DNA of 64,000 bases from Craterostigma plantagineum (GCA_027422505.1 JAPQWV010001366.1:29217-93216); one strand, 5' to 3'. Shown: positions 21,861 to 34,560, counted from the stretch's first letter. The notes: generated by a model not told the origin, from the sequence alone. Numbers and translations: made by a program.

Positions 21861-22181
21861 TTTACCGTCCTTAGCCGGACGTTCCGTTGATCGCTCAATT
21901 TTTGAAGTCCAAGTACAGTACTTCCTTCTCGGTCCCGTCTTCCTCGCCTGCGAGATAATGCTTCAACCTATGGCCGTTCACCTTAAAAGTACCCTGCTCC
22001 ATTCCTGAAATCTCACAGTACCATAAGGGAAAACACGGGTAACAGTGAACGGTCCTGACCAGCGTGATCTAAGCTTGCCAGGAAAAAGCCTAAGTCGAGA
22101 GTTAAAAAGAAGGACTTCGTCCCCTCCTGAAACTCTCGCCTTTGCCTAATCTTTTTATCATGATAGGCTTTGGAGCGTTCC

Positions 22182-24700
22182 TTATACATGCGGGGCGTTA
22201 TCGTAGGCGATAAACGCCACTCGTCTAATTAGTTGATTTGGAGTTGCCGCTTTCCGCCGGCGTTCCCAAATCAGATCCAAGGACTTAATGGCCCAATATG
22301 CCTTATGCTCTATTTCCACGGGAAGATGGCATGCTTTTCCATAGACTAATCTATATGGTGTAGTGCCTATGGGAGTCTTATATGCAGTTCTATATGCCCA
22401 AAGTGCATCATTTAACTTATTTGCCATTTCCTACGGTTCCCCTCTATGGTTTTCTCTAGAATACGTTTTAACTCGCGATTTACTACTTCGACTTTACACT
22501 AGCTTGGGGATGGTACGGGTGGATAGGCTATGCTTAACACCGTAACGTTCTAACGTGCGTGCAAACTGGGTGTTACAAAAGTGAGTGCCTCTATCACTTA
22601 TGATGCATCTAGGTGCCCCAAAACGTGAAAACAATGCTCGCAAAAATCTAACGACTACCCTAGCATCATTCGTGGGTAAGGCTTGCGCCTCGGCCCACTT
22701 AGAAACATAATCGACAGCGACTAGGATGTACTTATTGTTGTACGAGCTAGGAAATGGGCCATGAAATCAATACCCCATACATCGAAAATTTCGCAAACTA
22801 AGATGAAGTTCTGGGCATTTCGTCGCGTTTAGAAATATTACCTGCGCGCTGACACTGATCACAAGTGTCAACGTACCTTTGCGCGTCCTTGAAGATCGTG
22901 GGCCAGTAGAATCCGCTCTCCAACACCTTCTGAGCGGTACGATTTGCTGCATAATGCCCTCCGGTCGGTCCATTGTGGCAATGTCTAAGGATCTGCGTCG
23001 ATTCCGGGGCAGCCACGCATCGCCGTATTACCTGGTCCGCACATCGCCTGAAAAGATACGGGTCTTCCCAAAAGTAGTACCTCAAATCAGAAAAGAATTT
23101 CTTCTTTTGCTGACTCGTGTATTCCTTTGGTAGGACCCTCGCAACCAGGTAGTTAGTGTAATCTGCAAACCAAGGGGTGTCGTCACTTACCACGTGTATC
23201 GCGTAGAGGTGCTCGTCTGGGAACCGATCGTGTATCGCCCTCTCGTTCTTATTGTATATCTCGGACTCCTCTAGTCGGGAGAGGTGATCTGCCGCTAGGT
23301 TCTCCGCACCCTTCTTGTCGCGGATCTCTATATCGAACTCTTGAAGTAGCAGGATCCACCGAATTAGTCTTGGCTTGGCGTCGGGCTTTGCTAACAAGTA
23401 CTTGAGAGCAGAGTGGTCAGTAAAAACAATACTTTAGACAGGATTAAATATGACCTGAACTTGTCGAAAGCAAACACGACGGCCAACAGCTCTTCTCGGT
23501 GGTCGTGTAATTAGCCTGGGCTGCGTCTAACGTCTTACTCGCGTAATAGATCGGCCTGAAGTGGTTGTCCTTACGCTGCCCTAGCACGGCCCCAACTGCA
23601 TAGTCACTAGCATCGCACATTAGTTCAAAGGGCAGCCCCCAGTCGGGGGCAACCATAATAGGTGCTGCGATAAGTCTCTCCTTAAGTAAATGAAAGCATG
23701 CAGGCATTCGTCATTGAAATCAAACGGGGCATCTTTCTCTAACAATCTAGACATAGGACGTGCGATTTTAGAAAAGTCTTTGATAAATCTACGATAAAAT
23801 CCCGCATGTCCTAGAAAACTTCTAATCGACTTCACGTTCGAGGGAACAGGCAATTTTCTATCGTCTCTAACTTAGCTCGGTCCACTTCGATTCCTTTAGA
23901 AGAAATCTTATGACCGAGAACTATACCCTCTCGAACCATGAAATGGCACTTTTCCCAATAAGTGCCAAATTCGTTTCCTCGCATCGTGCGAGCACGAGCT
24001 TCAGATTCGATAAACATGCATCAAACGAGGAACCGAAAACAGAAAAGTCGTCCATAAATACCTCCATTACCTCACCTACCAGTTCGTCGAATATGGCCAT
24101 CATGCATCGCTGGAAGGTGGCTGGGGCATTGCATAATCCGAATGGCATCCTTCGATACGCGAACGTTCCGACACGGGCACGTAAACGTCGTCTTCTCCTG
24201 GTCCTCGGGTGCTATAGGAATCTGTAGATAACCTGACAAACCATCAAGGAAACAATAGAATGAGTGACCTGCTAATTTTTCTAACATCTGATCAATAAAA
24301 GGTAGGGGAAAATGATCTTTTCTCGTCGCATCATTCAACTTCCTGTAGTCTATACAGACGCGCCATCCGGTTACGGTTCTCGTCGGGATCAGTTCGTTCT
24401 TATCGTTGGTGACGACCGTTATGCCTCCCTTCTTTGGACTACTTGGACCGGGCTGACCCATGCGCTGTCTGAGATGGGATAGATCATCCCCGCGTCTAGC
24501 AGCTTGATTACTTCCTTCTTGACAACGTCCTTCATGTTGGGATTGAGGCGCCTTTGACGTTGAGCGACCGGCTTGAAGTCATCCTCCATGAGGATCTTGT
24601 GTGTGCAGTAGCTGGGATTGATACCCTTATGTCGGATATCTTCCATGCCAGGCCTTCTTGTGCGTCTTCAACACGTCTAAAAGCTGATCCTTCTGCCCAT
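22182..24700 (-). pseudogene. Athila-like reverse transcriptase, RNase H and integrase, frameshifted
   Basis: In order on the minus strand: RT start with EDDFKPVAQRQRRLNPNMKD (24646-24419); RT core with GWRVCIDYRKLNDATRKDHF and PFIDQMLEKLAGHSFYCFLD (24461-24072); the catalytic FMDD in VFMDDFSVFG (24148-23921); RNase H with FELMCDASDYAVGAVLGQ (23707-23444); the integrase zinc domain with [11 protein letters not shown] and [11 protein letters not shown] (23397-22798); a broken integrase core; and the integrase tail with LVYGKACHLPVEIEHKAYWA (22427-22182). All domains of a Ty3 pol are represented, but at least six frame breaks mean it could not be read as it stands. Confidence 0.87.
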
Positions 24701-24786
24701 CATCGAGGTTGAGGAGATTATGACCGGCAGCCCTCCATTATTGTTCAGAAACGCGTACTCGAGGTGGTCGGGCAGCGGCTTCAATT

Positions 24787-25686
24787 CTAGGACCGGCGTT
24801 CCTCAACTGAGCTCTTCTCCTTGTCCTCTTCGCTGCTTTCATCGATGGCTACAATAGGCTCGTCGACTTCCTCCCCACACTCGTCGATTGCCATAAGCGT
24901 GTGTATGTCGTGATCGCCTACCTGTGACAGACCTTGCACGGAAAAGAGAAAGTCGTGCTCAAATACGTCTAAGAAATAACATTTATCATCCTGCTCGCTA
25001 CTCTTTTTCATTGAGTCGGCCATATCAAAGGTAACCTTTTCCCCATCTACCGTCAAGGTTAACGTCCCGTTCCTAACGTCTATCATGGTCTCCCCGTGGC
25101 TAAGAATGGTCTACCTAAAATCAAGGGGACATTTTCATCTTCCTCCATATCTAAGATGACGAATCTGCGGGAATCACAAACTTATCTACTTTAACTAAGA
25201 CATCCTCGATAACACCTCGAGGGTACTTTAACGATCTATCAGCTAATTGGAGGCTCATCCTAGTGGGTCGCGTTCACCTAGACCTAGACGCTTAAACATA
25301 GAATACGGCATGAGATTAATACTAGCGCCTAAGTCAGCTAACGCACGTTCGATTACTAAATCTCCTATAAGACAGGGAATAGTAAAACTCCCTGGGTCTT
25401 TTAGCTTCTTAGGAATCTTGCTTTGGAGGATCGCTGAGCACTCCCCTCGTAGGCAGACGGTGGAGACGTGTTCGAGCTTCCTTCTGTTCGTCAGCAAGTC
25501 CTTCAAGAACTTGGCGAAGCTGGGCATCTGCGTAATAGCTTCGACAAAAGGTAAGTTAATATGTAATTCCTTACACATACCCATAAATTTACCAAACTGC
25601 GCCTCGTTCTTGTCCTTTTTCAGTCGGGCCGGGTACGGGATCTTCGGTTGGTATGGTTTCACCGGTGGCCGCTGAATCTCCGTCAC
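24787..25686 (-). pseudogene. Athila-like gag C-terminus and aspartic protease
   Basis: The segment 25686-25255 holds KPYQPKIPYPARLKKDKNEA, SFAKFLKDLLTNRRKLEHVS and then IGDLVIERALADLGASINLM, where DLGAS is the protease active-site motif. The segment from 25086 gives [20 protein letters not shown] followed by an acidic tail. Protease would cut the polyprotein. The frame is interrupted near 25255 and 25100. Confidence 0.85.
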
Positions 25687-27245
25687 CTTATCCTTTTCGG
25701 GCTCGACCTTCTCCTTCTTAGCGTCGGCCTTCTCGGCGTCGTCACCCCTGACCTCCTCAACTTCGGGCGTCGTGGCTCTCGAAGTTGGTATTCTCCTTGG
25801 CCTTCTTTTTGGCGGGGACTTCTTGTAGTTCTCGCCCGTTCCTCAGCGTCACCGCCTTGCAGTATTCCTTGGGATTCGGCTCGGTGTAGCTCGGGAGCGA
25901 TCCCTGAGTGCGCCCCGCCAACTGCTTCGCCATCTGGCCCATCTGTTGCTCCAGTTTCTTGAGCGAGGCGTCCGTGTTCTGAGCACGCAAGTCATTCGCC
26001 TCCATGTACTCCTCCATCTTCGTCATTCGGCTCTCGTGGGCTGCGGTGGTGCTGCTGAAGTTCGTGAGAAGCGTCTTCATCATGTCCTTCATCTCCCTCA
26101 TGTCGTCGGATCCTCCCCGCGGGCGCGTTCTGGTATTGTCGTGGTGGCCCGTTTTGGAATCCGGAAGGTCGGGGCTGAAATCCTGGTGGTCCTTGGCTCT
26201 GATGGTTCTGATTCCTGTACGCCAAGTTAGGATGTGCCCGAGGCTGGAAACTTCGCTGCCCCACCTTGATAATTGCCCATGTAATCAACATGCTCATGCG
26301 GTTGGCCAAGCTGGCATTCTGAGGTCTCGTGGGCTGCTCCGCAAATTCCGCACAAGGGCACATAAGGGTGTGCTGCGTCGGGTGTGGTAGTGGCCACGGC
26401 GTTCACGGGCTGAGTCTGCCCGGACTTGGGAAGCAATGCACCAATTACCGTCTGCAACTGAGAGTTCGTCGAGGCGAGTTGTTGCTGAGCGCCTCGATCT
26501 TAGCGTTAGTGGCGTCTCTCGCTCACTCCAAATACGCCTGTCGTCTTCATCCTGGTATTTCCCCTCATGAAACTGTTCCTCGAGTAGTCCTCAATCAAAT
26601 TCCACGCGTCGATGGCGTTGAGCTTCACGAGCCCTCCTCCCTGCGGCTCCGTCTAACATATGGACCGTCTGATCGTTGAGCCCCTCGTGGAATCGGTTGA
26701 TCTGGGCCGCCTTCGACATCCCGTGCTGTGGGCATCTCTTCAATAACGCCTTGTAACGCTCCCACACCTCGTAGAGATTTTCAGACTCCTTCTGATGGAA
26801 TAAAGAGATTTCTGTCTTCAATCGTAGCACCTTCGAAAGTGGGAAGTAATGGCCGATAAACGCGGCTCGCAGCTCCTCCCAGGTGGTAATCGAGCGAGGG
26901 TGGCAGCATGCAGCATCTCAAGTCAATCCTTGGCTCTGAACTTCAAAGAGAATGGGAACAACATGAGCTTAATCGCGTCGCCGGAACACCATTGATTTTG
27001 ATGGTGTCGGTGACCGTCAAAAACGCCTTCAGATGGGAGTAAGGATCGTCATCGGGGTTGCCCTCGAACGGGCCGTCTGGAAAATCATCTGAAGAGCCAA
27101 GAGTGCTTCAGTTCAAAGTTGTTGTTCTCGATCGGCGGAATGACTATCGCCGACTCCGTACCGCCTAGCGCGGCATTCTTGAGGAGGTCCTGAAGTGATG
27201 GTTCCTCCTCGGAATGTTATGGACGGGCACTCGGTGGTCCGCCAT
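25687..27245 (-). pseudogene. Athila-like gag, several frameshifts
   Basis: Begins MADHRVPVHNIP at 27245, as in the less damaged copy at 47535. Recognisable blocks include LKTEISLFHQKESENLYEVW, RYKALLKRCPQHGMSKAAQI and HEGLNDQTVHMLDGA (26830-26591), a Cys/His knuckle CGICGAAHETSEC (about 26360), a Gln/Pro/Asn-rich stretch and MREMKDMMKTLLTNFSSTTA with a short heptad-like region (26101-25757). Breaks occur about every 300 bp, mostly single bases, against an otherwise well preserved protein. It is the structural protein that would form the particle. Confidence 0.85.
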
Positions 27246-27658
27246 GTCCACCTCTGTGTAGGGACTATCTACGGCTGCCTCTACACGTGAATTCTGAATG
27301 GATTCCTGCGAACTATCCTCTGAATAGCTAACTAAGTGTGTCCTGAGAGCTAGTGGATGCTCCTTCAGTATCGTACTTCAGTTTTCTTCGCAACTTTCGT
27401 TCGAAATCCGGGTCGGCTTCAACGATGGGGCCCGATGGGTGGCTTCGGGTCATTCACCGCTGAATCGCACCTTCAATGAGTAGAAATAAAGATTAGCGAA
27501 AAGTAAACAAATACGATGAATAAAAATACGAAATCAATAACGACGCAGGAAGACAACTAATGCAAATAACATAATTAACGCAAACAGTAAAAGCAAAGAA
27601 AACGTCGAAATCACAGTGGCTAAAGTACCGAACTACGGTGTTCCTAATATCAATTTAT

Positions 27659-27675
27659 TCCCGGCAACGGCGCCA
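27659..27675 (-). other. Primer-binding site, tRNA-Asp type
   Basis: The minus strand reads TGGCGCCGTTGCCGGGA six bases after the LTR end GATCA. It matches the primer site usually found in Athila-lineage elements. Confidence 0.88.
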
Positions 27676-27681
27676 AAAACT

Positions 27682-29065
27682 TGATCGACACGTAGTGAGT
27701 GATGAAAGTGCGACAAGTGATAAAATAAAACGTAAACCTAATTACTATCACCAACGTGCGATAGGCAGTGAACCCATCGTTTGTAGTGCAGTAAAGTGAG
27801 TAACGAGTATCGAACACAAGGAATAAATCAAGTACTAGTAATGACCTAATCGACTCGATATTTAGCCTAAAGAAAATACGCAAATGTTTGACGACTCAAC
27901 CTAACAGACCACTCCTAATTCAGTCAGAAATTCAAAGGACGCGACTAACTGATACGAGAGTTTTCAGATGATAAAGACGTGCTCGATTCGAATCCCGCTA
28001 GGTATTACAGCTAAGACAATTAAATCGCTCCTAAGTGCTTAAGACTAAATCGCAGTAATTTCCTGCCCGCTTGCGAGTTTGCTGTCGCCCTAAACGCTCG
28101 CGGGAATCTAAAATTCACGAATTACTAACGCGAGGCTCGAGTATTTGCTTTCGCCCTATACTCGAATCCTATCTTCTATGAACGGCCTAAACGTTATTTA
28201 GCTGTCGCCCTAAACGTTTTTCCAAGCAATCACTTTAACACATAGACATATTAAAGCAACGAAACATATTCATAGAACGATAAATAGTCAATAGCACAAA
28301 GTCACGATAATATACGTCTTAACTGCGAATTATTCTAGCGTTCATCTAATCCCAAACACAACGGGATTTAGCTACTCATAATAAAGGAAAAAACTACGAA
28401 AGAATTGAAAGATAAAGCCGAAGAACTCATGATCTTTCCTACTGATGAATCTGGGGTGATCTTGGAAAGAAAGATCTTCGTTCTTCGTTAATTCGCCGTG
28501 GATTCTTCGTTGATCCGTCTCTTGCGCTCTGGGACGGGATTTCCTGTTCTTTTCGCCCTAATTCGTCTCTGGATGATTGGGAATTGATCTCTGGTGAGTT
28601 GTGTCGATTCTGGGTCGAATTTGGGCTTTTTATACTGATTCCCGAGTCGGTCACGGCCTGGGACATGGGCCGTCACGGCCGTGACCATCATCGTCGCGTC
28701 TCGTCACTTTCTGCCCCAGGTCACGGCCAAGTGCATTGGAGGTCACGGCCGTGACCATGATCAGTGCACCTCTCTGCCTCGCGTCACGGCCAGACGCGTT
28801 AAGCGTCACGGCCGTGACATCACCAGCGTTCTTCTCTGTCGCGTACTGTCCCTCGTCACGGCCGTGACGCGTATTGCGTCTGGCCGTGACCGAGGGCAGT
28901 GTTGCCCATTTCGCTCCGTTTTGCCTCGTTTTCGCTCGTTTTTTGCCCGAAACTCGTCCTAAGCTCCTTCAACAATCAAACAAGTGTAAATATATCGAAT
29001 AAATGCGTAATTTAATTGCTAACGCTCTATTATACCCTGAATAAATATTACTATAAACGCATTGA
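27682..29065 (-). repeat. 5' LTR of the Athila-like element, missing its first 13 bases
   Basis: 1384 bp, nearly identical to 16411-17812. On the minus strand it starts TCAATGCGTTTATAG, so the first arm TGATAAACGCATT is absent. The TATA box is at 28637-28625. Differences from the other LTR are mostly single-base homopolymer changes. Confidence 0.88.
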
Positions 29066-29166
29066 CTGTGAGTCTCAGCTTAAATTCGTGAACCATAATT
29101 ACTCCATAATAAATCTTTTTCGCTGGGATGAGATAAACTTTCCCTTTTATTGTGCTGATCAAATAG

Positions 29167-29884
29167 GATATAGTGGGACTCGTCAACAAGATACACAGAT
29201 CGAGCATGCCTCCTCTCCCTACTGTATACTCTTCTCCACTGTAAGCTACCAATTCCTATATGCTCAGCTGCATTTCTGCTATCAGCAAAAGAACAATACT
29301 TGAATCGTTGTTACTACAGGAAGCAGCCGATCAAAAGCATGCTTAGAAAAAGCCCAGAACATAGACCTAATGTAAGTTCTTAGTACTGAAGTCTTAGTGT
29401 GTTCATGATCCACTTCAGCTAGAAGCTCCATTAATGATAGGTTGCAGAACTCCTAAGGCATCCTCATCTTCAGCCCTACCTTTCTCAGTACAAGGGCGTA
29501 TCTCCAGTCTACATTCAAGTCAAATCCCAATCAAAAGCATCTCCCCAAGGATCCCTTCGTCTGAGAAATACGCTCGTAACAGCAGCAACATCAACTGAAC
29601 AAGAACTTGCCAGACAAGAAATTCCACGCGCGAAAAAGAGGTTGATCAAAAGCTGAAAACACAAGGATCGCACGAAGGCGGCAATAGAACCTTTTCTTTT
29701 TCTTCTTCTTTGGGATCGAGCACGGTGACAGATCGGCACAATGAAGAACAACCCATCAAGAAAGTGGATCAGAAGCAGAGCGTTGGTGTGAATTGGCTGC
29801 CGATTGTGGACAAATCTGAGAGGGATACGTCGAAAATCGGAGCTAAAGGCTGCGCCTTTAATGTCGAGAAGCCACAACGTTAGG
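29167..29884 (+). pseudogene. NEK protein kinase, C-terminal exons beyond the intronic retrotransposon
   Basis: Exon 29167-29240 (acceptor AAATAG, donor GTAAGC) encodes DIVGLVNKIHRSSMPPLPTV then YSSP. Exon 29320-29371 encodes KQPIKSMLRKSPEHRPN with donor GTAAGT. An exon from 29441 (acceptor ATGATAG) starts VAELLRHPHLQPYLSQYK. These three blocks and their order are typical of plant NEK kinases, and codon phases join those at 16384 exactly (..FRAA|DIVG..). The frame then runs to a stop near 29660. A second frame, rich in Ser, Lys and Gln, continues from about 29640 to 29884 and may be the tail after a one-base error. Confidence is high to about 29500 and lower after that. Confidence 0.82.
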
Positions 29885-30151
29885 TGTGGCGGCAACGGCG
29901 GGCAACGACGGTGATGAGAGGGTTGAAGCTACGAGTCCCTTCTTTTCATTGAACACCAGTGGTCTGAAGCCAACTGATCGTCGTATACCTCCACGACATT
30001 ACTGCTTCAGGGGAGAGAAATCGTTTTTGCTCGACTTTGATTAGTTACAGCATTCTCCCTTTAAATGAGTATAATTACGAGATTGCCATTTGTGACCGGC
30101 AACTTGCTGGAAACTGGCTACTAACAGGTGGCTTCACACTTTTATAGTAGT
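29885..30151. other. Short flank between the NEK tail and the SIRE-like element
   Basis: No feature recognised. It contains the left flank of the SIRE-like LTR. Confidence 0.5.
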
Positions 30152-31874
30152 TGTTGACCTTTTTGGTCCATGAGTGTTGGAGAGTTTTGATGGACAATAA
30201 TTGTAATAACGTTAGGTTTATAAATCAAGCAATTCGATCTATGATCAATATAATGTTCTAAGTTCATAATAATATTCGATCACGCATTTATTATGAGCTA
30301 TAAATTGATTAAAGTGCTGAATATTTGATTCGCATATGGTTTGTGATTTGTTGATGAGACTATGTGATCGCATGTTATAGACAGCCATGTGATATGATAT
30401 ATCGTATTGAGCTATATATGAAAATAATACATGAGATATCCTACTGAGTTATAAAAAGAAAATGTGCTGTTTATATATGGGAGTGATATATTTGTTCAGA
30501 ATCTGTTATTCCTGACGAAAATCACACATAACGATTCTTTGCATGCTTTCCACTGAATTTAATGTGCAATATTGAATTAATAATTTTCCTTATGCTGATT
30601 GGAATATCATATTTAGGGAAGATTTGATTTGATTGACTTTGTGGATAAGGTGCTATTATATGGTATGTGCTATAAACGGATGTGATCTATGAAATAAGGA
30701 AAATTCTCCCATGATATGATAAATCGAATGAAGTATGCTCTGATCTGATTTGCATGCTAAACATGGTAAATATATTGATCTAATACTATGAGCTGTACGT
30801 GGAAGAACGTGCGGATATGATGCTATCTTGTGTGCTATAATGGAAAGTTAATCTGTATTGATTTACACTAGAAACATATAGCGGGAATCAATTATGGAAA
30901 GTCCTAACATGGTAAGTATATGCGAAGTGATTGAATATGCATGAGAACGAAATGGAGTCTTTATGTGGAATATATTCATGCTTAAATGAGCTCTTATATG
31001 GAAAATAATTATGCTTTAATGTGCTTATGACCGTTGTGACGATTGATTAAAGCATGATTTATATGGCATGATAGGTCTCGAAATTACATGGAAACTATGC
31101 TTGATTTGGTGATTATTATATGATATGATTTTCCATGTGAAGTGCTATTTTGAAAAGGTTTATATATGAGCTAGACTTCATAATTTCGAAAAACTAAGAA
31201 TTTGCGAATATAAGCTTACGAGAGATATTTGAGCAGAAAGATAATTCCTGAGCCTTCCATTTGTGATAGCTTTCTACCTACCTGAGCTTTAACTTGCAAT
31301 CCATCACTGAGCAAGTGATTCATCCGGTCATTCCAACCTCACATACCATATTCTATCTTCGGACGTGTTGTCTTCGGACGTGAGCAATACAAGGAGGCAA
31401 GGTCGACGTTTACGCACACGTGAAGGGAAAGACGAGTTCTGGGGGCCCTTGGTAGCGAGCTGTGTCTGTCGGATCAGGGGATTCCGAGGAACGAAACTCG
31501 GCGTTTGGTAACCTAGTAGTGGCTAGTGTTCGACTTGTTTCGGTTGTGTATTGGGCTAACCAATCAGTTTTGTATCCAGCTACGGTGCATTATAGTGATT
31601 GGTTAAACTCTTGGGGAGCAAACCCCAAGGAGAGGAGTAAACTCCAGTTGGAGATATAACCTCTATAACACCCTGTCTCGCATTTACTTTTCAGTTATTT
31701 CTTTATTGCTGTGAGACAGACCCGAAACACATCCGACGTAACTAGGATATATCAGGCATACTCGTCACAAGCATCAGTTGGCATATCCAAGTCACTACAC
31801 TTAGGAATTGTGAAAAAAAGCATAAAATTTCTATAAGCCAAATTCACCCCCTCTTAGGCACATTTATATCTTCA
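30152..31874 (+). repeat. 5' LTR of the SIRE-like element
   Basis: 1723 bp, TG..CA ends, similar over its full length to 38875-40611 and, more distantly, to 55970-60622. Confidence 0.9.
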
Positions 31875-31875
31875 T

Positions 31876-31888
31876 TTGATATCAGAGC
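31876..31888 (+). other. Primer-binding site, tRNA-Met type (degenerate)
   Basis: TTGATATCAGAGC follows the LTR end within two bases. The second SIRE-like copy has TTTGTATCAGAGC at 60623-60635. Confidence 0.75.
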
Positions 31889-33587
31889 AAGGTTACTCAA
31901 ACGACGGGCCTAACAAGCCTGAGTTAAAGATCTAATGGCTTCTTCGAGTTTTGATGTTTTTGGAGAGGGACAATCCCATTCCAGGCCACCACTCTTCGAT
32001 GGAACAAACTACGCCATATGGAAAAAATCGTATGAAGGAATTCCTAATTGCTGCAGATTACGACCTGTGGGATATCATTACTACTGGACCTTACAATCCC
32101 AAAATGGCGGATGGAACTCCAAAGAAAGGTTCTGACTACGATGCAACAGACAAGCGAGGAATCTCCCTGAATGCCAAAGCAAAGAACATGATTGCCTGCG
32201 CACTCACTAGAGAAGAATACAATCGTGTGAGCTAATGCGAATCTGCCAAAGATATGTGGGAGATGCGTCAAGTCACACATGAGGGAATCACTCGAGTCGT
32301 ACAAGAAAGAATAGCCCTTTTAACTCACCAATACGAGCTGTTCAAAATGGGTGACAATGAGACCATAAGCCACATGTACGCGAGATTCATGAATATCATC
32401 AATCAAATGTTCTCGTTGGAAAAGAAAATACCGGACGGTGAGAAGGTGCGAAAAATACTGAGATCTCTTCCAAGAGAATGGAATCCTAAAGTAATGCTAT
32501 CTACGAAGCGAAGGACTTGGACGAGCTCTCCGTCTCAGAAATGATCGAATCCCTAACCACCTACGAGATGACTCAGATCTCCATCAAAGAAAAACCACCA
32601 GTTCTGTAACACCCGTAAATTTTAATGCGGGACTAGGACCTAATAAATTTGCACCACTTCTTAATTTATGAAATCGATGTTCGGGCGGACCGAAAAATGG
32701 GCGAGAGATTCGACCCACATAATATTCGGCTAAAATATTTTCGGCCTAACTTAATATGCCCGATAAATACATGTACCAAACTAACCTTTGAGCCAGCTAA
32801 ATAATAATAATAAAAGGCCCAATAATTTTAAGAGAATGGAAAATACTTTAAAGCCCAATAGTTAGCCCAAAGAGGAGTCAAAATATTTCCCCCCATTTTA
32901 AGGAGGTACACGCATGGTTCCCCATGCCCATGCTTAATCTATGCAAATAAAATAAAATAATAATCATTTTGCATCCCAAAAGTGGAGAACCTTGTCCTTG
33001 GGTATGCAAGTCACGTGGGGATAATCACCCCTCAAAATACCATATGAAATTCCAACCCACAACACACACAAAAAAAAAACGAAACATTCAAGGAAAAAGA
33101 AGAAGAATTCAAGCCAAAAGTGAGGAAAACAAAGAGACTAGCAAGCTCGGGAGAATTTCGGCGAAGCTTAACATCGTCCAAACAAAGCTTAGGAAGTAAG
33201 GTTGGTGGATTCTTCACCTACAACACATAAATAAGTTCAAAGATTCGAAATTGGGTGTTTGGCCATCCAAATTCGAAAATAAGGAACTTGGTTTATATGA
33301 TCTTAATGTTCGATATTTGCTTGATATCATGTGCTATGTTTCGAACCCAACATATGGGTTTTGGTTGAAGATAAATCTTTTGCATGATTTATATGCTTAG
33401 GGAGTGAATTCGAGTATTATGAGCAAGAATCGAATAGATTGACCTAGTTTCGGGCGACTTAGGATTTATTGAACCCAACACTTGCATGATTTATTTGAAG
33501 GAACGTCTAGCACAATCGGGAGAGCCTTAGTGAAAATTGGTGTTACAATATTAGCATTATGTAGAATCGAGCGAAACTTTGTATCGG

Positions 33588-33960
33588 GCGAATCTGATTG
33601 AACACTTCGCAAATCAGGCGAAATGAGTAGAAGCGAAATCGGGCGATGACACGTGATCGAGTGGAAGTGAAATCGCGAGCTTTGTAACCAAAATCGGGCG
33701 ATTCCAATCGGATTTCCGAATCGGGCGATTCCAATCAGATCTCCGAATCGGGCGACTCCACCAGAGTCCCAATCGGGCGATTTCTGCTCGGGCGAAAGTG
33801 ATATTACTGTGTTCCTTCCAAAATCGGGCGACTCTAGCCAATTAAGAAATCTGGCGATTCCTCAAATCGCCGAACTTATTCAAAAATCGGGCGATCCTCA
33901 AAATCACCGAGCTGATCCCTGAGTCGGGCGATACTGAAATTAAATTGATCGATCCTCTAA
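33588..33960. repeat. AATCGGGCGATT oligomer array in the solo LTR
   Basis: About 13 variants of (A)ATCGGGCGA(TT). The consensus AATCG-GG-CGATT is an interrupted palindrome. It occupies a position comparable with the ATGTCGAG array in the related LTR at 3297-6100. Confidence 0.82.
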
Positions 33961-34189
33961 ACCTAAATTGATCGACCAACTTCGAGCGTTGACTATCCTT
34001 ACACGTTGACCAATGGGTTAGTTAGGGCTTTAGTTCAATATAGGTCCGTTCCTACACTTAGTCCATTTTGGGCGATAGAGCTAGATGACTTGGGAGTTAG
34101 GACGATATGACCCGTAATTATAGTTATTATGTGAGTTAGCTTATTTTATGCATTTCATCACGGCACGTCATGACATGTGGATGGGGAGA

Positions 34190-34560
34190 TCATGACCACG
34201 TTGGTGGTGACACGTACCCACCTACGAGGATAGTGTGAGCGGGTAGAAAGAGATGATAGTGGGATGAGGTTAGACTCGCAGGGCACCTGGTGGGAGACAG
34301 GCGTGATCGATCTGTCTACTCAGGTGTGGCCAGCCTGAGGTGTAAACCACCTTACATTTTGCTCAGGGACGACAAACAGGCGTGATCGATCTGTCTACCC
34401 GAGGGAGCATGGTAGCGCAACTCGGGGTGCAAAACACGTCGAGTGGGATTTCGGATTTTGGTGCAGAGCGACCTGGTAGGAGGACATTGGCGTGATCGTT
34501 CAGTGCACTACCAGTGTAGGCTGGCCGCGAGACTTGGGAGTAGCTACCCATTAGTCTTTG
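34190..34560. repeat. GGCGTGATCGATCTGTCTAC-type repeat array near the solo LTR 3' end
   Basis: Two near copies of AGGCGTGATCGATCTGTCTA (34298, 34379) and a third variant GGCGTGATCGTTCAGTGCA (about 34489), each followed by a Gly/Cys-codon-like GGG/CAGC tract. Parallel in position to the CAGGTC array at 3746-4075. Confidence 0.65.

Larger units (their letters stand above)
16411..29065 (-). mobile_element. Athila-like Ty3 retrotransposon with pol remnants and an extra ORF, in an intron of the NEK gene
   Basis: Minus strand. LTRs are 27682-29065 (5') and 16411-17812 (3'). The 5-bp target duplication CTGTG is at 16406-16410 and 29066-29070. Order along the element: LTR, tRNA-Asp-type primer site (27659-27675), gag, protease, RT, RNase H, integrase, a palindrome array (21446-21779), an intact extra ORF (20782-19493), an internal polypurine tract, the terminal polypurine tract, LTR. 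Gag-pol carries many frame breaks; the extra ORF has none. An additional ORF after integrase and this primer site are typical of the Athila lineage. The 5' LTR lacks the first 13 bases of the 3' LTR, one arm of a terminal palindrome. Confidence 0.9.

Noticed and set aside
29515..29895. A 126-aa minus-strand open frame
   Set aside because: It is antisense to the probable NEK tail, starts without context and has no recognisable domain.
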